A stretch of 44,720 nt of DNA from Pseudorhodoplanes sinuspersici (GTDB lineage: Bacteria; Pseudomonadota; Alphaproteobacteria; Rhizobiales; Xanthobacteraceae), in assembly GCA_945878025.1 (NCBI GenBank), contig CAMDXM010000004.1, positions 1-44,720 of the forward strand, read 5' to 3'. The position numbers and the translations under genes were made by a program. Below the pieces are notes generated by a model. It had not been told where the DNA came from, did not search any database, and saw only the letters and a list, made by a program, of their open reading frames with translations. Shown piece after piece: positions 10,887 through 17,953 of the stretch (the first letter of the stretch is position 1; each line of letters begins with the position of its first letter).

Positions 10887-11192
10887 TCAGTCGCAGACTT
10901 CGACGCGGCGGGTGCTGTAGCCATAGCCATCCCAGTAACGCTGCCGGACGATACGGCACGGCGCTTCTTCGTAAACCGGAGGCGGGGCGGCATAGACCGG
11001 AGCCGGGGCGTAGTAAGCGGGCGGCGGCGGCGCGGCGCGAGCCGCGCTGCCGATGATGGCCCCGGCGGCGAGGCCGCCGATCACGCCGGCCGCGATCGCT
11101 CCGCCATTACTACCCGCTTGCGCGGGAGAAGGCAGAGCGGCCGCGATGGCGATCATCGCTGCCGTCGCGGCGGATACCAGAGTCTTGGTCAT
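10887..11192 (-). CDS. Small exported glycine-rich, Tyr/Pro-rich protein (paralogue 1 of 3)
   Basis: The ATG at 11192 is used, with GAAGGAAAC just before it; an in-frame ATG five codons earlier lies within that ribosome site. The 101-aa product has a Sec signal peptide ('LVSAATAAMIAIAAALPSPAQA', partly quoted), a glycine-zipper-like hydrophobic stretch ('GGAIAAGVIGGLAAGAIIG'), an Ala/Pro/Tyr-rich linker, and a C-terminal module 'CRIVRQRYWDGYG...RRVEVC' with two cysteines. The same module ends the protein at 11794-12090. It is probably periplasmic or envelope-attached. Function unknown. It ends against the bidirectional terminator. Confidence 0.75.
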   Translation of the reverse strand: MTKTLVSAATAAMIAIAAALPSPAQAGSNGGAIAAGVIGGLAAGAIIGSAARAAPPPPAYYAPAPVYAAPPPVYEEAPCRIVRQRYWDGYGYSTRRVEVCD

Positions 11193-11264
11193 CTTGGTTT
11201 CCTTCAATGTCGCGATTGCCGGCGATTATCGAATTACAGCCCTTTCGGACTGGTTAACGGAACG

Positions 11265-11603
11265 TTAGTTCGGGCAGAAGAAGCGCGGACGGCTCCAGCC
11301 GACCACGTTGCCATACGGGTCGCGCACCGGGCGGCGGGCCCAATAGCCGCCGGGGCAGCCATAAGGCGCCGGCTGCACGTAGACCGGATACGGCTCATAG
11401 CCGGCCGCCGGATAATAGGTGCGCGGATAGGCGTAGGCCGGGGAATTGGCGATCGCGCCGCCAACGATTGCGGCGCCCAGAATGCCGGCGCCAATGCCGA
11501 CCGCAAGACCGGTGCGGTTACGCGCGTCCGCCGGAGTCGGCGAAGCAACAGCGGCAAGGGCGATCGCAGCCGTTGCGGCGAGCGCGATAAAGGTCTTCTT
11601 CAT
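11265..11603 (-). CDS. Small exported Tyr/Pro-rich protein (related, 2 of 3)
   Basis: The ATG at 11603 follows GGAGGAGAACAATCCT, a strong site; the longer open frame upstream is not supported. The 112-aa product has a signal peptide ending about 'SPTPADA' (residue 27), a glycine-zipper stretch 'GLAVGIGAGILGAAIVGGAI', then a Tyr/Pro-rich part. It ends with 'CPGGYWARRPVRDPYGNVVG' and a final Cys. Its C-terminal module differs from that of its two neighbours, but the overall architecture is the same. Exported envelope protein of unknown role. It shares the minus strand with two similar genes and could be controlled with them, though each has its own ribosome site and long gaps. Confidence 0.75.
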   Translation of the reverse strand: MKKTFIALAATAAIALAAVASPTPADARNRTGLAVGIGAGILGAAIVGGAIANSPAYAYPRTYYPAAGYEPYPVYVQPAPYGCPGGYWARRPVRDPYGNVVGWSRPRFFCPN

Positions 11604-11747
11604 AGGATTGTTCTCCTCCAGGGCGCGGCTAATTCCGGGCCATCGCAGAAATTCCATTTTAGCCCCGAATGGGGCCCGCACGGAACTAGCGTGTTCAATT
11701 TGTCGGAAATTGGGTGGTGTCTTCTTACTGCACAGCACAAAAAATAA

Positions 11748-11772
11748 ATCCGGCGCTCCTGGAGCGCCGGAT
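11748..11772 (-). terminator. Rho-independent terminator of the 11794-12090 gene
   Basis: ATCCGGCGCTCC and GGAGCGCCGGAT are exact reverse complements separated by one T (11748-11772). Read on the minus strand the stem is followed by TTATTTTTTG, a good U tract. It lies 21 bases after the stop of the minus-strand gene. Confidence 0.85.
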
Positions 11773-11793
11773 TGAATGCTGCGGTGAATTGCC

Positions 11794-12090
11794 TCAGTAG
11801 CAGACCCGCACGCGCTGGATCGCCCAGCCATAACCGGTCCAGACGCGCTGGCGCTGGATGGTGCAGCCGGGGCCATAGGCGCCGTAATAGGCCGGCCCGC
11901 CATAATAGCCGTAGCCGGGGCCATAATAACCGCCGCCATAAGCGCCGGCGGCGATTGCACCGAGAGCGAGACCGCCGATGATTCCAGCGGCAATCGCGCC
12001 GCCGCGCCGCGCCTCGGCCTGTGTCGGCGCTGCGATCGCGGCCGTCGCGACGATCGCAGCGGCGGCAAGCGTGGTAAGCGTCTTGTTCAT
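11794..12090 (-). CDS. Small exported glycine/tyrosine-rich protein (paralogue 3 of 3)
   Basis: The 98-aa product has a signal peptide ('TTLAAAAIVATAAIAAPTQA'), a glycine-zipper stretch 'GGAIAAGIIGGLALGAIAAG', a run of Gly-Tyr repeats ('YYGPGYGYYGGPAYYG'), and a C-terminal module 'CTIQRQRVWTGYG...IQRVRVC'. The module aligns with that of the protein at 10887-11192 (C-x3-RQR-x-W-x-GYG-x5-RV-x-VC). GAGGTGATGTC precedes the ATG. Probable envelope protein of unknown function. The cysteine pair may form a disulfide in the periplasm (inference). Confidence 0.78.
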   Translation of the reverse strand: MNKTLTTLAAAAIVATAAIAAPTQAEARRGGAIAAGIIGGLALGAIAAGAYGGGYYGPGYGYYGGPAYYGAYGPGCTIQRQRVWTGYGWAIQRVRVCY

Positions 12091-12253
12091 GACATCACCT
12101 CGCAAGTCCTGATGGTTGATAACACCGTCGCCAGCATACAGGTTCCACTCCCGGCGGTGAATGGCGGATGAACCGGCAAGGCCGGCGCAGCGCGGCGACA
12201 TTACATTCGCGTGATAGCCGGCGCGGTGAGGACGATATCGGGCATCGCGCAGC

Positions 12254-12484
12254 TTAAAGCGGGGTGTGTCCCCACCACATGGTGAGCGCCGCCAATGCGA
12301 GGATGAGGCAAACCGGCGTCAGCAGGCGGCCAAGACGCGGGCCGACCGGATTGAAGCGGCCGCAGAAATAGCAGCGCCCGAGTTTTTCATAGATCGGCTC
12401 GCAGACCGGAATAGCCGTTCCGCACGCGCAGCATCGGCCGTGCGTGTCCTCGTTCACTCTGCGGATCGTCTGAAATTGCAGCAT
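12254..12484 (-). CDS. Zinc-ribbon small membrane protein, unknown
   Basis: From the ATG at 12484 the product is 76 aa. It has two CxxC pairs (in 'RCCACGT' and 'RCYFCGR', with another Cys between) that look like a zinc ribbon, followed by one membrane helix ('LLTPVCLILALAALTMWW') near the C-terminus. The frame stays open to 12604 but the extra part is basic, has no ribosome site and runs into the stop of the next gene, so the start is uncertain. I do not recognise a family. Metal binding is inferred from the cysteine spacing. Confidence 0.45.
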   Translation of the reverse strand: MLQFQTIRRVNEDTHGRCCACGTAIPVCEPIYEKLGRCYFCGRFNPVGPRLGRLLTPVCLILALAALTMWWGHTPL

Positions 12485-12616
12485 GCGAAAATCCCGGATT
12501 CTGGCTGGCCGGATATGGCGCGGCAGCAAGCGGTCTTTCGCGGTCAGGATAGGCGGCGGGGTTTGACAATTCCTTAACCTCGTTTTCCGGCGCGCCATCG
12601 CCAATGCCGCGCGCCG

Positions 12617-13261
12617 TCATTTCCCCCTGGAATCGAGATCGCCGTAAAATGTGTATTTGCCGGCCGGTCCATAAACGAGCAGCGACCAATGCGAAAATTG
12701 GCCGGAATCGGTGCAGCCGTTGCCGCGGCCATGCAGCACGAGCGTCATCTTCTGGTTGCCGCCGGTGGTGGCGCGGAAAATGCCGTCGCCAGCCGCGTTC
12801 GTATTCAGTTTCCATTCCTTGTAGAGCAGCGGGCCGGAGCCCTCGTCCTTGCTGTCGCGCGGGTCGACCTCGAAAATCGAGATCGTCTTGGGCAGCGTGA
12901 GCGTGAGGTTGCCGCCGCGGCCTTTCGCGTCCCTGAGCGAAAACACCATCCGGTCCTTCTGCCGCGCCATCGATAATGTGTAATCTTCTTCCGGGTCGAC
13001 GACGCCCTTGATGCCGTCCTCGTTCGCCTCGCCCAGCATCAGCTTGGCGGCCTTGGCGAATGCGATCTCCGAGACCAAAGCGAGCTTCGATCCTTCGAGC
13101 TTCTCGATCTCGACATTTCGCCAGGCTGTGTTGGAGCAGCAGGCGCAAGCCAGCGCGCCCTGCGCCGCGATCAGCGTGAACGCTGCGCCGAAAATAATTG
13201 CCGCGAGTGGCGTGTGGAATTTTCGAAAAAATCCTGAAATGATTTTCGCCGGCGCGCGCAT
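12617..13261 (-). CDS. Exported protein of unknown function with a CxCC mature N-terminus
   Basis: The ATG at 13261 has AAGAGAG eight bases before it; the frame is open to 13441 but that part lacks export features. The 214-aa product has a signal peptide (basic 'KIISGFFRKFH', hydrophobic 'LAAIIFGAAFTLIAAQGA'). It is cleaved near 'ALACACCSNTAW', leaving a cysteine cluster at the mature N-terminus. The remainder is soluble and beta-rich, with 'GNLTLTLPKTISIFEVD' and an ending 'WSLLVYGPAGKYTFYGDLD'. The clustered cysteines could bind metal or form a disulfide. I do not recognise the family. Confidence 0.65.
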   Translation of the reverse strand: MRAPAKIISGFFRKFHTPLAAIIFGAAFTLIAAQGALACACCSNTAWRNVEIEKLEGSKLALVSEIAFAKAAKLMLGEANEDGIKGVVDPEEDYTLSMARQKDRMVFSLRDAKGRGGNLTLTLPKTISIFEVDPRDSKDEGSGPLLYKEWKLNTNAAGDGIFRATTGGNQKMTLVLHGRGNGCTDSGQFSHWSLLVYGPAGKYTFYGDLDSRGK

Positions 13262-13486
13262 GCAACACTCTCTTAAGATTCGGATGGAGCGGAAAATCGT
13301 GGACGCGATTCGTTCTTTCAGAACAAACGTGAACCTTGTTTCAGTTCGGGACGGATCGGAGCATTTCCCGGCGAAGTGGGTACCGGTTCGCCGCCAGGAA
13401 ATGCGACAAAACAAAAAGAGAGCGCGCTTTCGGGATTCCATTCAACTCAAAGCGCGGCAAGTGCTGCGCGATGTTCAGGCCCGATT

Positions 13487-13972
13487 TCATCGAATCGCTT
13501 CCGCCAGCGATTCGAGTGCGCGTTTCGCGAAGGCGCGCATATTGGCCTGCCGGTCGGCCTCGCCGGTTTCGATGGTGATGGCGCGCGCGCTTCCGCCCGC
13601 GATCGCGATGCAGGTATGGCCCGGCTTGTCGCCGTAGCGATTTCCAGACGGCCCCGCCGCGCCGGTCTCGCCGAGGCCCCATGTCGCGTTGTGCCGCTCG
13701 CGGATACGGCTCGCGAGCAGAGCCGCATAAGGCTCGGTCGAGGGGCGGAGCCCGAGATTTTTCATGTCATCGGCGGTGACGCCGATCAGCGCCGCGCGCG
13801 CCGCCACGGTATAGATCACCGCGCCGCCAAGAAAATACGCCGAGGCGCCCGGCACCGCGAGTAAGGCCGCCGAGATCAGGCCGCCGGTGGAGGATTCCGC
13901 GATCGCGACGGTTTCCCGCCGCGCGGTGAGCCGCGCCGCGATCGTCTCGGCCAGTGGGAGAAGATCCTTCAT
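13487..13972 (-). CDS. pncC: CinA C-terminal-domain protein, NMN deamidase PncC
   Basis: The 161-aa protein is a stand-alone CinA C-terminal domain. Clear motifs are 'AIAESSTGGLISAALLAVPG' near residues 24-43, 'FLGGAVIYTVAARAALIGV', and 'GLGETGAAGP' near 100-110. This domain has nicotinamide-mononucleotide amidohydrolase activity, converting NMN to nicotinate mononucleotide in the pyridine nucleotide cycle. It lacks the MoeA-like N-terminal domain of full CinA, which is normal for PncC. A small exported protein gene lies 22 bases upstream on the same strand. The family is clear; the enzymatic role is by homology. Confidence 0.9.
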   Translation of the reverse strand: MKDLLPLAETIAARLTARRETVAIAESSTGGLISAALLAVPGASAYFLGGAVIYTVAARAALIGVTADDMKNLGLRPSTEPYAALLASRIRERHNATWGLGETGAAGPSGNRYGDKPGHTCIAIAGGSARAITIETGEADRQANMRAFAKRALESLAEAIR

Positions 13973-13994
13973 TTTGTGCCTTGCGGCAGCGCGT

Positions 13995-14267
13995 TCATGA
14001 CCATCCCGCCATTTTACGGCAGGAGAGATGGACCGGCGGCCAGCTATGCTCCAGGTCGCTCTGGCTCATCGGCTCATTGTTCTCGACCATTTCATGCATG
14101 CAACTGCAATAGACGCGGGCGGAATTCGGCGTTTTCTTTTCACCGGCCGCGAGGCGGTTCGCGCACGCGCCGATCCAGGCCTTGTCGGCGGCGCTGAGTT
14201 TGGGCGCGGCGCCCGCGGCGCCCGAGACAGCGAGCAGGGCGGCGAGCGCGAAAAGACCGGACTTCAT
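13995..14267 (-). CDS. Small exported cysteine-containing protein, unknown
   Basis: The 90-aa product starts with a signal peptide ('GLFALAALLAVSGAAGAA') and continues as a short helical domain with cysteines in 'IGACANRL', 'VYCSCMHEMVE' and 'LSCRKM'. The pattern (helix, CSC-M-H-E, helix) suggests a small periplasmic protein held by disulfides or binding a metal. GGGAGAATGAA precedes the ATG. It is 22 bases upstream of pncC on the same strand, so they may share a transcript. No family recognised. Confidence 0.65.
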   Translation of the reverse strand: MKSGLFALAALLAVSGAAGAAPKLSAADKAWIGACANRLAAGEKKTPNSARVYCSCMHEMVENNEPMSQSDLEHSWPPVHLSCRKMAGWS

Positions 14268-14300
14268 TTCATTCTCCCGACCGCGAGGCGTCCGCTGCCG

Positions 14301-14549
14301 TCAGCCTTTGCTGTCCTCCACATCGGTTTGCGGGCGGTCGCTGCCGGAGGCGCTCTCCGTATGCCATTTGCCGTTCGCATCCTCCCACTCGATCACTTCG
14401 GAATGTCCCGGGACGCGCTGCTCCTCGGCGGCGGCTTTCGCGGCCGCGAGCGCGTCCGTATGGGTCGGGAACGGTTCCGAGAACACGCCGTCGACTTTGT
14501 AGGCCCAGCCGCCGTCGTGCTCGACGATTTGATAAGTCACGTGAGACAT
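14301..14549 (-). CDS. DUF2188 family protein
   Basis: From the ATG at 14549 (AGGTGG eight bases before) the product is 82 aa. The core 'VEHDGGWAYKVDGVFSEPFPT' then 'ALAAAKAAAEEQRVPG' and 'IEWEDANGKWHTE' is the beta-beta-alpha-beta pattern of DUF2188, small cytoplasmic proteins of unknown role. The C-terminus is a polar tail. It lies 33 bases upstream of the exported protein gene at 14267, on the same strand. Confidence 0.8.
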   Translation of the reverse strand: MSHVTYQIVEHDGGWAYKVDGVFSEPFPTHTDALAAAKAAAEEQRVPGHSEVIEWEDANGKWHTESASGSDRPQTDVEDSKG

Positions 14550-14649
14550 CGGTCCACCTGCTGAAGTTGAAGTTGCCCGGAAAAGCCGATCGTATCGCGA
14601 ACGGCGTCCTGTTGCACGGGTCAAATTGAAAAGCCCGCGCGCCCCCGCG

Positions 14650-15051
14650 CTACGCGCTATCGATCTTGGCCAGCAGATTGGCGTCGCGCGCCAGAAGCCA
14701 CCGCCCGTCCGGCTGCTTGCGCAGGATGGTGAGCGTATAGCCCTCGCGCCGCATGGGTTGGCCGCCGGGCGGCGTCATCGTCACCTTGAGATGGCTGCGC
14801 AACCAGGCCCAATCGCCGAGCACTTGAAGTTCGCGGATGTCGCTTTCGCCCTCGATGCGAAGGCCCTGCATGGCGCTGGAAGCGGCGGCGAAGGCCTCCT
14901 TGCCGAATGGCTCGCGGCCCGGAACCATGAAAACCACGTCGTCGGTCATCAGGCTCAGGACGGCCTGCGTATCGCCCGCCTCGCTCGCTTTCATCCAGGC
15001 GGCGATCAGTTCGTGAATGGCGCGCTCGTCATCGGTCATGTCTCGGGTCAT
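14650..15051 (-). CDS. SnoaL-like/DUF4440 (NTF2-fold) protein
   Basis: The 133-aa protein has the NTF2-like cone-shaped fold pattern. An N-terminal helix pair ('AIHELIAAWMKASEAGDTQA') is followed by 'VLSLMTDDVVFMVPG', 'FGKEAF' and the beta strands 'WAWLRSHLKVTMTP' and 'GYTLTILRKQPDGRWLLARD'. This matches the SgcJ/EcaC-type DUF4440 group. Members are small-molecule-binding or isomerase-like, and substrate cannot be predicted. A second ATG (residue 5) could be the start. It is divergent from the VOC gene at 15212. Confidence 0.82.
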   Translation of the reverse strand: MTRDMTDDERAIHELIAAWMKASEAGDTQAVLSLMTDDVVFMVPGREPFGKEAFAAASSAMQGLRIEGESDIRELQVLGDWAWLRSHLKVTMTPPGGQPMRREGYTLTILRKQPDGRWLLARDANLLAKIDSA

Positions 15052-15211
15052 GTCTCGCTCTCAAGTCCCGGATGGGTTAGTCCGATCATATGACGCTTTT
15101 CCAGCAACAGGGTTCCAGCATTGCATTTTACCGGCCTCGGGACGCGAGCTGCAGGCATTGATCGCCCCGCGCGGGCGTGAATACTGGCGGAACGCAAAGC
15201 CGGAGAGGATC

Positions 15212-15607
15212 ATGCCGCAACTCACCTTCGACCATATCCATCTGCGCAGCCCGGATCCGGAAGCGACCGCTGCATGGTTTGAAAAAATGCTGGGCGCGGA
15301 GGTGATCCGCTCCATGCAGCAGGGTGCGCCGCGCATCGATCTGAAGCTCGGCGGGCAGAAGATCTTCATCATGCCGGTCGCGCCGGGCGACGCAGTGAAT
15401 CCCGCGCCGGTGACGCCGTGTCAGGGCCTCGATCACTTTGGATATTTCGTGAAGGACATCGACAAAGCCTTCGCCGAATTGAAGGCGAAAGGCGCCGTCT
15501 TCACGCAGGAGCTTCAGATGCCAAGGCCCGGCATCAAGACATTATTCTTGCGCGGGCCGCAGGGCGTGTCGGTCGAATTGCTGGAGCGGGACGAGAAATA
15601 TCGGTGA
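15212..15607 (+). CDS. VOC (glyoxalase/bleomycin-resistance) family protein
   Basis: The ATG at 15212 is preceded by CCGGAGAGGATC; the frame is open to 15017 but that part overlaps the divergent gene. The 131-aa product has two beta-alpha-beta-beta-beta modules of the vicinal oxygen chelate fold, with 'FDHIHLRSPDPEATAAWFEK' at the N-terminus and 'LDHFGYFVKDIDKAFAEL' at the start of the second module. Metal ligands expected are His9 or so, His in 'LDHFG' and Glu in 'VSVELLERD'. Likely a metal-dependent lyase, isomerase or dioxygenase; substrate unknown. Confidence 0.85.
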   Translation: MPQLTFDHIHLRSPDPEATAAWFEKMLGAEVIRSMQQGAPRIDLKLGGQKIFIMPVAPGDAVNPAPVTPCQGLDHFGYFVKDIDKAFAELKAKGAVFTQELQMPRPGIKTLFLRGPQGVSVELLERDEKYR

Positions 15608-15613
15608 AGACGG

Positions 15614-16111
15614 CTATTGCCGGGCGGAACCCGACATCAATTTGCGCGCGCCCGACACCGCGACCGCGATCGTGGCGAGCCAGATGATGATCGCGCCGAT
15701 GCCGAAAGCGGTGCGCCCGATTATCGCCCCGGCGGGCGCGGCGACGCCGATCGTCGATCCGGAGAATTCGCGCGGGCCGGGCGCAAACGCGATGAAGCTT
15801 GCGATCGCGCCAAAACAGACAAAGAGCGCAAGCCCGATCAGATACTGAACGACGCGTTGCCATTGCGGCGCATCCGCCGGTAATTCGCCTTGCTCATTGG
15901 CGCGGCCGGCCGCCTGCATCAGCGCTGCGATGCCGGCGAGAAGGAAAGCCAGTCCCGCGCACAAGACGATCCAGAGCGGTGCGTGCAGATTTTTCGGCCC
16001 GCCCGGAACGGGCAAGGCGCCCGCGCCGACCAGGCTGAAATAGACGCCGATCGCCGCTGCGAGGACGCCGACAAAGACGATCTCCTTGCGCATGGCCGGC
16101 CGTTCGCTCAT
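15614..16111 (-). CDS. Four-helix membrane protein, unknown
   Basis: The 165-aa product (ATG at 16111; an alternative ATG six codons in) has four hydrophobic segments at about 11-32, 44-64, 88-110 and 125-152, so it is an inner-membrane protein. A hydrophilic loop 'GRANEQGELPADAPQWQRV' lies between helices 2 and 3. I do not recognise a family. It starts 11 bases after the CvpA-family gene on the same strand, so it is probably co-transcribed with it. Its stop is 6 bases from the end of the convergent VOC gene. Confidence 0.65.
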   Translation of the reverse strand: MSERPAMRKEIVFVGVLAAAIGVYFSLVGAGALPVPGGPKNLHAPLWIVLCAGLAFLLAGIAALMQAAGRANEQGELPADAPQWQRVVQYLIGLALFVCFGAIASFIAFAPGPREFSGSTIGVAAPAGAIIGRTAFGIGAIIIWLATIAVAVSGARKLMSGSARQ

Positions 16112-16122
16112 GGCGGCGTCCG

Positions 16123-16638
16123 TCAAATCCCGCGTTCCTGTTTCAGGCGATCGATATAGGCCGCCATTTCGGGCGGCATCGATTTCAAGCCGCTCTTGGC
16201 GGCAACCGAGAGAACGGGGCGAAGGCGCGAGCTTGCGAGGAAGTCCGGCTGCCGGTCGGCCGGAATGATGCGGTCGAAAATCAGCACCATCAGCACCGCG
16301 AGCAGAAGGATGCGCACCGCGCCGAGCGTCGCGCCCGCTGCGCGGTCCGCGATGTTGACATCCGGCCCGACCATCCCGTCGATCGCGAAGCGAAACAGCG
16401 CGCTCAGCAGAAAGCCGGTCGCCAGAAAGATGACGAAGATGATGGCCCAGCTTTGCGGCGAGGCGAGAACGAGCTTGCCGTTTCCGCCGGACAGGACATA
16501 CGGCACGGCGATGGCCGCGAACGGCATCGCGGCGAGATAGCCGAAAATCGTCGCAAGGCTGCGCAGCAGCCCGGCATTGAAGCCCATGACGATTGCGAGG
16601 CAGAGGAAAAAATAGATCGCGGCGTCGAAGGGGTTCAT
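16123..16638 (-). CDS. CvpA family membrane protein
   Basis: From the ATG at 16638 the product is 171 aa with four membrane helices (about 5-25, 30-50, 62-82, 103-123) and a soluble C-terminal helix. The pattern 'MNPFDAAIYFFLCLAIVMGF' at the start (partly quoted), 'GLLRSLATIFGYLAA' and 'DRAAGATLGAVRILLLAVLM' is that of the CvpA/colicin V production family, inner-membrane proteins linked to envelope integrity and purine-related growth. The longer open frame to 16767 has no ribosome site. It leads a probable two-gene unit with the membrane protein at 15614-16111. Confidence 0.85.
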   Translation of the reverse strand: MNPFDAAIYFFLCLAIVMGFNAGLLRSLATIFGYLAAMPFAAIAVPYVLSGGNGKLVLASPQSWAIIFVIFLATGFLLSALFRFAIDGMVGPDVNIADRAAGATLGAVRILLLAVLMVLIFDRIIPADRQPDFLASSRLRPVLSVAAKSGLKSMPPEMAAYIDRLKQERGI

Positions 16639-16819
16639 TGCGGCGCTCGTGCAGGCGGGTTTCGGCAGCCTGCATAGCGCGGCGTCGTTAATCTTGTCTC
16701 TCGCATCGCCATTTCGACCCGGAGAGAGTTTACAGGACGTTGTCGCGTTGCTTTGCTTTTGACGCATTCACCCATGGATGGATTAGCGGGCACAAATCCC
16801 GCGCCACGTCATTGCGTTT

Positions 16820-16887
16820 CTGGATCGCCCGCCTTCGCGGGCGATGACATCAACAATTGTCATGCCCCGCGCAGGCGGGGCATCCAG
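16820..16887. repeat. Pair of inverted dispersed palindromes
   Basis: Two short palindromes point at each other: ATCGCCCGC-CTTC-GCGGGCGAT (16824-16845) within a CTGGAT...ATGAC frame, and ATGCCCCGC-GCAG-GCGGGGCAT (16862-16883) within GTCAT...CCAG. Both have the GTCAT-palindrome-ATCC layout of the dispersed family found elsewhere in the window. Confidence 0.7.
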
Positions 16888-16959
16888 CGAACAAGCTGTT
16901 CGCTTGCGCTCATCGCAACCCAAATTGTCAAACAGCCACGTCTCTTCATTCTCGCGGGC

Positions 16960-17370
16960 GGTTTTCCCGCCGGAGCTTTCCGTCGTCTCTCTCGATTTTT
17001 CGCTCCCTCAATAAAGAGGGAGCGGAGCGCCGTAACGGCGCGTATTCATCAATCGCGTGCTCCTGCGAAAGAGCACGTGCCAGCCTTGCGATCGGCCGGC
17101 TCGCCTTACGGCGCTCCACCGCGGCGTTTTCAATCCCTGGTGCCCCACTTCCTTCCGGCCCGGTATCGGCAGTCTTGCCGCCGGGAGGCCGGGAAGGTGT
17201 AAAGGACATTGACCCTAGGCCTCATAATGGGCCCGGAGGCTGCCCTCCAAGGACTCCCGGGAGCAGGTTTGCGAGACCTGCGCGCGGGCGCCGCTCCCCA
17301 TCCGCGCTCAGTTTCGCTCTGCAGAGCGCCCCTCAGCGAATCGGGATGATTCGAAAAATACAGGATTAGT
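16960..17370. other. Gene-free, heavily structured stretch
   Basis: No convincing gene lies between 16639 and 17648. Short open frames here are rich in Arg/Pro/Ser, have no ribosome site and differ in every frame. The DNA holds several hairpins: CGCTCCCTC/GAGGGAGCG (17001-17024) around AATAAA, GCGCCG-TAA-CGGCGC (17027-17041), and GCAGGT/ACCTGC (17263-17281). CCCGGAG/CTCCCGGG lies at 17232-17261. It may be a non-coding RNA or a dispersed element; I cannot assign it to a known RNA family. I recall similar stretches in Bradyrhizobium genomes but cannot verify that. Confidence 0.4.
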
Positions 17371-17403
17371 AAACTTCAGTCAAGAGCGAAAATGGAAACA
17401 AGG

Positions 17404-17570
17404 AAGACGTGGATGGCAACGCAACTCGGGCTTGCCCGAGTTGCGTGTTATCAAGTGTCGCAAGTCGGGTAGACCCGACTTGCGATAACAAGCCCGGCCA
17501 TGACGGATGTTGGATAATGCGCGCAGCTCTCACCCCGTCATGGCCGGATTTATTCCGGCCATCCACGTCT
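17404..17570. repeat. Nested palindromic repeat unit plus inverted second copy
   Basis: The outer element begins AAGACGTGGATGGC (17404-17417) and resumes CCCGGCCATGACGG (17493 on). Its loop holds an insert with two perfect hairpins: ACGCAACTCGGGC/GCCCGAGTTGCGT (17419-17446) and CGCAAGTCGGGT/ACCCGACTTGCG (17459-17484). TGTTATC and GATAACA flank the second hairpin (17446-17452 and 17484-17490). An uninterrupted copy, GTCATGGCCGG...CCGGCCATCCACGTCTT, follows in reverse orientation up to 17570. Confidence 0.8.
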
Positions 17571-17648
17571 TGCTGCTGTCACTCGCTTCGATGCTTGGCA
17601 AAGCGACCCCTGCCCGCTACAAATCAGGGCTGCATTGGGGGACGTGCG

Positions 17649-17894
17649 ATGAAAATCCTGGGCGTTATCGTCAATATCTTTCTGCCGGGTATTGGCTCCT
17701 TGATCGTCGGCAAGATCGTCACCGGCATCATCCAGTTCATTCTATATGGATTCGGAGCGCTCCTGACGTTCACGGGAATTCTCGCGATCATCGGTATACC
17801 GATTTGTATCGTGGTCTGGATCTGGGCGATCATCACGGCTGCGACAAGCCAGGACAAGCCGGTTCAGGTGATCGTCGTCAAAGATCAGCGCTGA
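17649..17894 (+). CDS. Small TM2-like membrane protein
   Basis: The 81-aa product (ATG at 17649) has two hydrophobic hairpin segments: 'ILGVIVNIFLPGIGSLIVGK' and 'GALLTFTGILAIIGIPICIV' with 'WIWAIITA' after it. The layout (hydrophobic, Gly-rich turn 'PGIGSLIVGKIVTGIIQ', hydrophobic, short polar tail) resembles the TM2 domain group or related small integral membrane proteins. The ribosome site is weak (GGGGGACG before the start). It sits just after the repeat-rich gap. Role unknown. Confidence 0.65.
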   Translation: MKILGVIVNIFLPGIGSLIVGKIVTGIIQFILYGFGALLTFTGILAIIGIPICIVVWIWAIITAATSQDKPVQVIVVKDQR

Positions 17895-17953
17895 CTTGGC
17901 GCCTGTAAGGCGCGCGCGGCGCAAGCGCGCCTTTGCCCACCCTGCGTTCTTAC

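Noticed and set aside
16857-17369. 170-codon open frame in the repeat-rich gap
   Set aside because: Begins in a palindromic repeat, lacks a ribosome site, and is Arg/Pro/Ser-rich; overlapping frames are equally open.
17404-17570. CRISPR array
   Set aside because: The repeats are inverted palindromes of different families, not regularly spaced identical direct repeats, and no cas genes are present.
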